This document shows, in pieces, positions 7,112-9,007 of a stretch of DNA of 9,007 bases; positions within the stretch are counted from its first letter, which is position 1, and each line of letters begins with the position of its first letter. This DNA comes from Planctomycetota bacterium (GTDB lineage Bacteria; Planctomycetota; Planctomycetia; Isosphaerales; Isosphaeraceae): assembly GCA_021807585.1 (NCBI GenBank), contig JAKBCQ010000055.1, forward strand, positions 1 to 9,007. The letters are read 5' to 3'. A program made the position numbers and the translations under genes. The notes below the pieces were generated by a model. It had not been told where the DNA came from. It made no database searches and saw nothing but the letters and a program-made list of their open reading frames with translations.

Positions 7112-9007
7112 ATGATCAGCTTTAGCGCTAATCCGATCTTTCCCTGGCCCGTGGTCGCGATCGCGGCGCCGGTCGTGATCGCGCTGACCGTCTGGGCGTA
7201 TTTGCCGCGAATCAAAGCTTCGCCGGGGTTCAAAAGCAAGCTTGCGCTTTCGCTTCGGCTCGTCGCGGTGCTCGTTTGCTTCTTCGCGACGGCTCGCCCC
7301 TCGGTGTTGTTTCTCGAAAAGAAAAAACAGAAGTCGACCGTCGTCGTCATGGCCGATCGCTCGTCGAGCATGTCGATCACCGACGAGGTCCGCGGTCAGA
7401 GCCGGTGGTCGCTCGTCCGCAAACGGCTCGAAGAGACTCGCCGAACCGCCAAGAATATGAAAGATAAGCTAGATTTTCAATTCTATACGTTTGATTCGGC
7501 GCTCAAGGATCTGAATGTCGACGACGACAAGCCCCCCGAGGGACGAAGGACCGAGCTCGGGTCGATGCTGCTCGAGGCGGTGAAGCGGCGCGGCGGGAGT
7601 CGAATCGCAACGGTGATCGTTTATTCCGACGGCGCGTCGAACTCCGGCGTTCCTCCCTTGACCGCCGCCGAGCGGCTCAAATCCGAGCAGATTCCGGTGG
7701 TTACGGTCGGATTCGGGTCCGAGACCGCGGGGGCGTCGTCGCGCGACATCGCGGTCAAGACGATCGAGGCGGGACCGACGGTCTTCGTCAAAAACGAACT
7801 CAGAGTGCGCGGGGTGATCTCGGCGCGGGGGTTCGCCAACCAGGACCTTGAGGTCGAGATGTACGTCGACGACGGAATCAAACCCGTCGCGACCGCCAAG
7901 GTTCGCGCCGAGGAGGGGAAGGAAATCGTAGCCGTCGACAATCTCAAATATGTTCCTGAAACGACGGGCGACAAGCTGATCACTCTGAAGGTGAAGCCGC
8001 GCGACGGCGAGCTGGTGCGGAGCAATAACGAAATAAGCACTTATGTGAGCGTTCTTTCGGGGGGAATCGGCGTCTTGTATTTACAAGGTTCTAGATTTTC
8101 ATGGGAGGCGAAGTACACGACGCGAACGCTCGATTCGGCGCCCGACATCCAGACCGAGCTCAAGGAGATACGCGCCCCGGTGGGGACCGACGGGGTCGAC
8201 CCGCTTCCCGACACCGATTTCGCTCCCGGGCGGTGCGACGTGTACGTATTGGGGGACCTCGCCGCCGATCGGCTTACTCCCTCACAACAGCGGTTGCTCG
8301 CGACCGCGGTCGAACGGGGCGCCGGTTTGATCATGCTGGGGGGACGGTCGAGCTTCGGGCCCGGAGGCTGGGCTGGAACCGAACTCGCCCGCGTTCTTCC
8401 CGTTGAAATTCATCCCGGCGACGGTCAAAACGAACCCGAGGGGGGACTTAAGGTCGTTCCGAATCCCGCGAGCATGCAGAGTTATGTCCTTCAAGTGGGA
8501 CCGACTCGCGCCGACACGGCGCGGATCTGGGCCGAACTCCCGCCGCTCTCGGGGGCGAACCGGTTCAGCAAGGCGAAGCCGCTCGCTCAAGTCCTGGCGC
8601 AATCGCCCGACCGCGAACCGCTGATGGTGGCGCAGGAAGTCGGCAAAGGTCGCGTTCTCGTCTTCGGCGGCGAAACGTGGGTCTGGGCGCGAAAAAACGA
8701 CGAAACCCGCGCCGCGCATCGCAAATTTTGGCGGCAGGCGATCCTCTGGGTTACGCATAAAGAAAACAAGGGAGACAATCGCGTTTATCTCACGCTCGAT
8801 CGCAGGCGGATCGCGATCGGTCAAAAAATCGAGCTCACCGTCAAAGCTCGCAACGAGAAAGACGAACCCGTCCGCAATGTAAAATATGAAACGAAGATCA
8901 CGTATTTAGGTAAGGATGCGAAGGTCGAGCCTGTGGAGCTTTACAACGGCGACGACGGCGCGCGGGGGACTTATTTCGCCAACGGTAAACCGGGCGAATA
9001 CCGAATC
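7112..9007 (+). CDS. Membrane VWA protein with glutamine-amidotransferase-like segment (partial, runs off window)
   Basis: An uninterrupted frame runs from ATG 7112 to the window end, giving 632 residues with the C-terminus missing. Two membrane helices (about 13-31 and 46-64) precede a VWA domain (about 75-225) with all MIDAS residues: D82-x-S84-x-S86, T147 and D173 (Y-S-D-G). A beta-rich segment (about 212-312) leads into a glutamine-amidotransferase-like segment (about 316-550) with a G-G-R-S-S-F-G-P-G-G-W loop (410-420) and no cysteine at a nucleophile elbow, so amidotransferase activity is unlikely. Another beta-rich domain starts near 557. The layout matches the preceding BatA-like protein, and short stretches at the domain joints look alike, so the two may be paralogues. 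AAGG six bases before the ATG is a fitting ribosome binding site and an in-frame TGA directly upstream excludes a longer form. Large VWA proteins of this type are common in planctomycete MoxR operons; biological function not known. Confidence 0.92.
   Translation, partial: MISFSANPIFPWPVVAIAAPVVIALTVWAYLPRIKASPGFKSKLALSLRLVAVLVCFFATARPSVLFLEKKKQKSTVVVMADRSSSMSITDEVRGQSRWSLVRKRLEETRRTAKNMKDKLDFQFYTFDSALKDLNVDDDKPPEGRRTELGSMLLEAVKRRGGSRIATVIVYSDGASNSGVPPLTAAERLKSEQIPVVTVGFGSETAGASSRDIAVKTIEAGPTVFVKNELRVRGVISARGFANQDLEVEMYVDDGIKPVATAKVRAEEGKEIVAVDNLKYVPETTGDKLITLKVKPRDGELVRSNNEISTYVSVLSGGIGVLYLQGSRFSWEAKYTTRTLDSAPDIQTELKEIRAPVGTDGVDPLPDTDFAPGRCDVYVLGDLAADRLTPSQQRLLATAVERGAGLIMLGGRSSFGPGGWAGTELARVLPVEIHPGDGQNEPEGGLKVVPNPASMQSYVLQVGPTRADTARIWAELPPLSGANRFSKAKPLAQVLAQSPDREPLMVAQEVGKGRVLVFGGETWVWARKNDETRAAHRKFWRQAILWVTHKENKGDNRVYLTLDRRRIAIGQKIELTVKARNEKDEPVRNVKYETKITYLGKDAKVEPVELYNGDDGARGTYFANGKPGEYRI

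Noticed and set aside
7621..8824. Minus-strand frames (7621-8040, 8041-8334, 8282-8824) under the last VWA gene
   Set aside because: The plus-strand frame is continuous from 7112 to the end with a full VWA domain; the minus-strand frames are shadows.

Overview
The protein families and the layout suggest a planctomycete chromosome, possibly from the Isosphaeraceae or a related group. The basis is a MoxR ATPase, a DUF58 protein and two large membrane-anchored von Willebrand A (VWA) proteins of planctomycete type, a TTG start codon, and a GC-rich genome dense in CGATCG-type words. This is a judgement from the sequence alone; no database search was possible.

Left part (about 1-2241, all minus strand): three closely spaced genes read right to left as one likely operon. 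First comes a 104-residue protein of unknown function (2241-1927), then a 160-residue protein of unknown function (1906-1424), then a 454-residue protein that looks like an ApeA-family HEPN protein (1408-44). Gaps are only 20 and 15 bases. The region looks lower in G+C than the right part. It resembles an accessory defence or toxin-type cassette, but only the ApeA-like assignment rests on recognisable family features.

Middle (2242-2647): a 405-base gene-free stretch between the two divergent units. It has a plausible promoter for the rightward operon and nothing else I can support.

Right part (2648-9007, plus strand): MoxR AAA+ ATPase, DUF58 protein, BatA-like VWA protein, and a second large VWA protein that runs off the window. 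This is a MoxR/VWA module related to Bat (aerotolerance) operons. The ATPase is expected to act as a chaperone-like remodeller on the VWA proteins, and the VWA domains to bind partners through metal-dependent (MIDAS) sites. The two large VWA proteins share one architecture (two N-terminal membrane helices, VWA, beta-rich segment, glutamine-amidotransferase-like segment), which suggests an old duplication. Their cellular target cannot be read from the sequence.

The points most worth a second look are the compact minus-strand cassette with an HEPN protein lacking the usual catalytic arginine, the graded loss of MIDAS residues across the three VWA-type proteins, and the start of the DUF58 gene, which a ribosome binding site places downstream of the longest possible reading frame.
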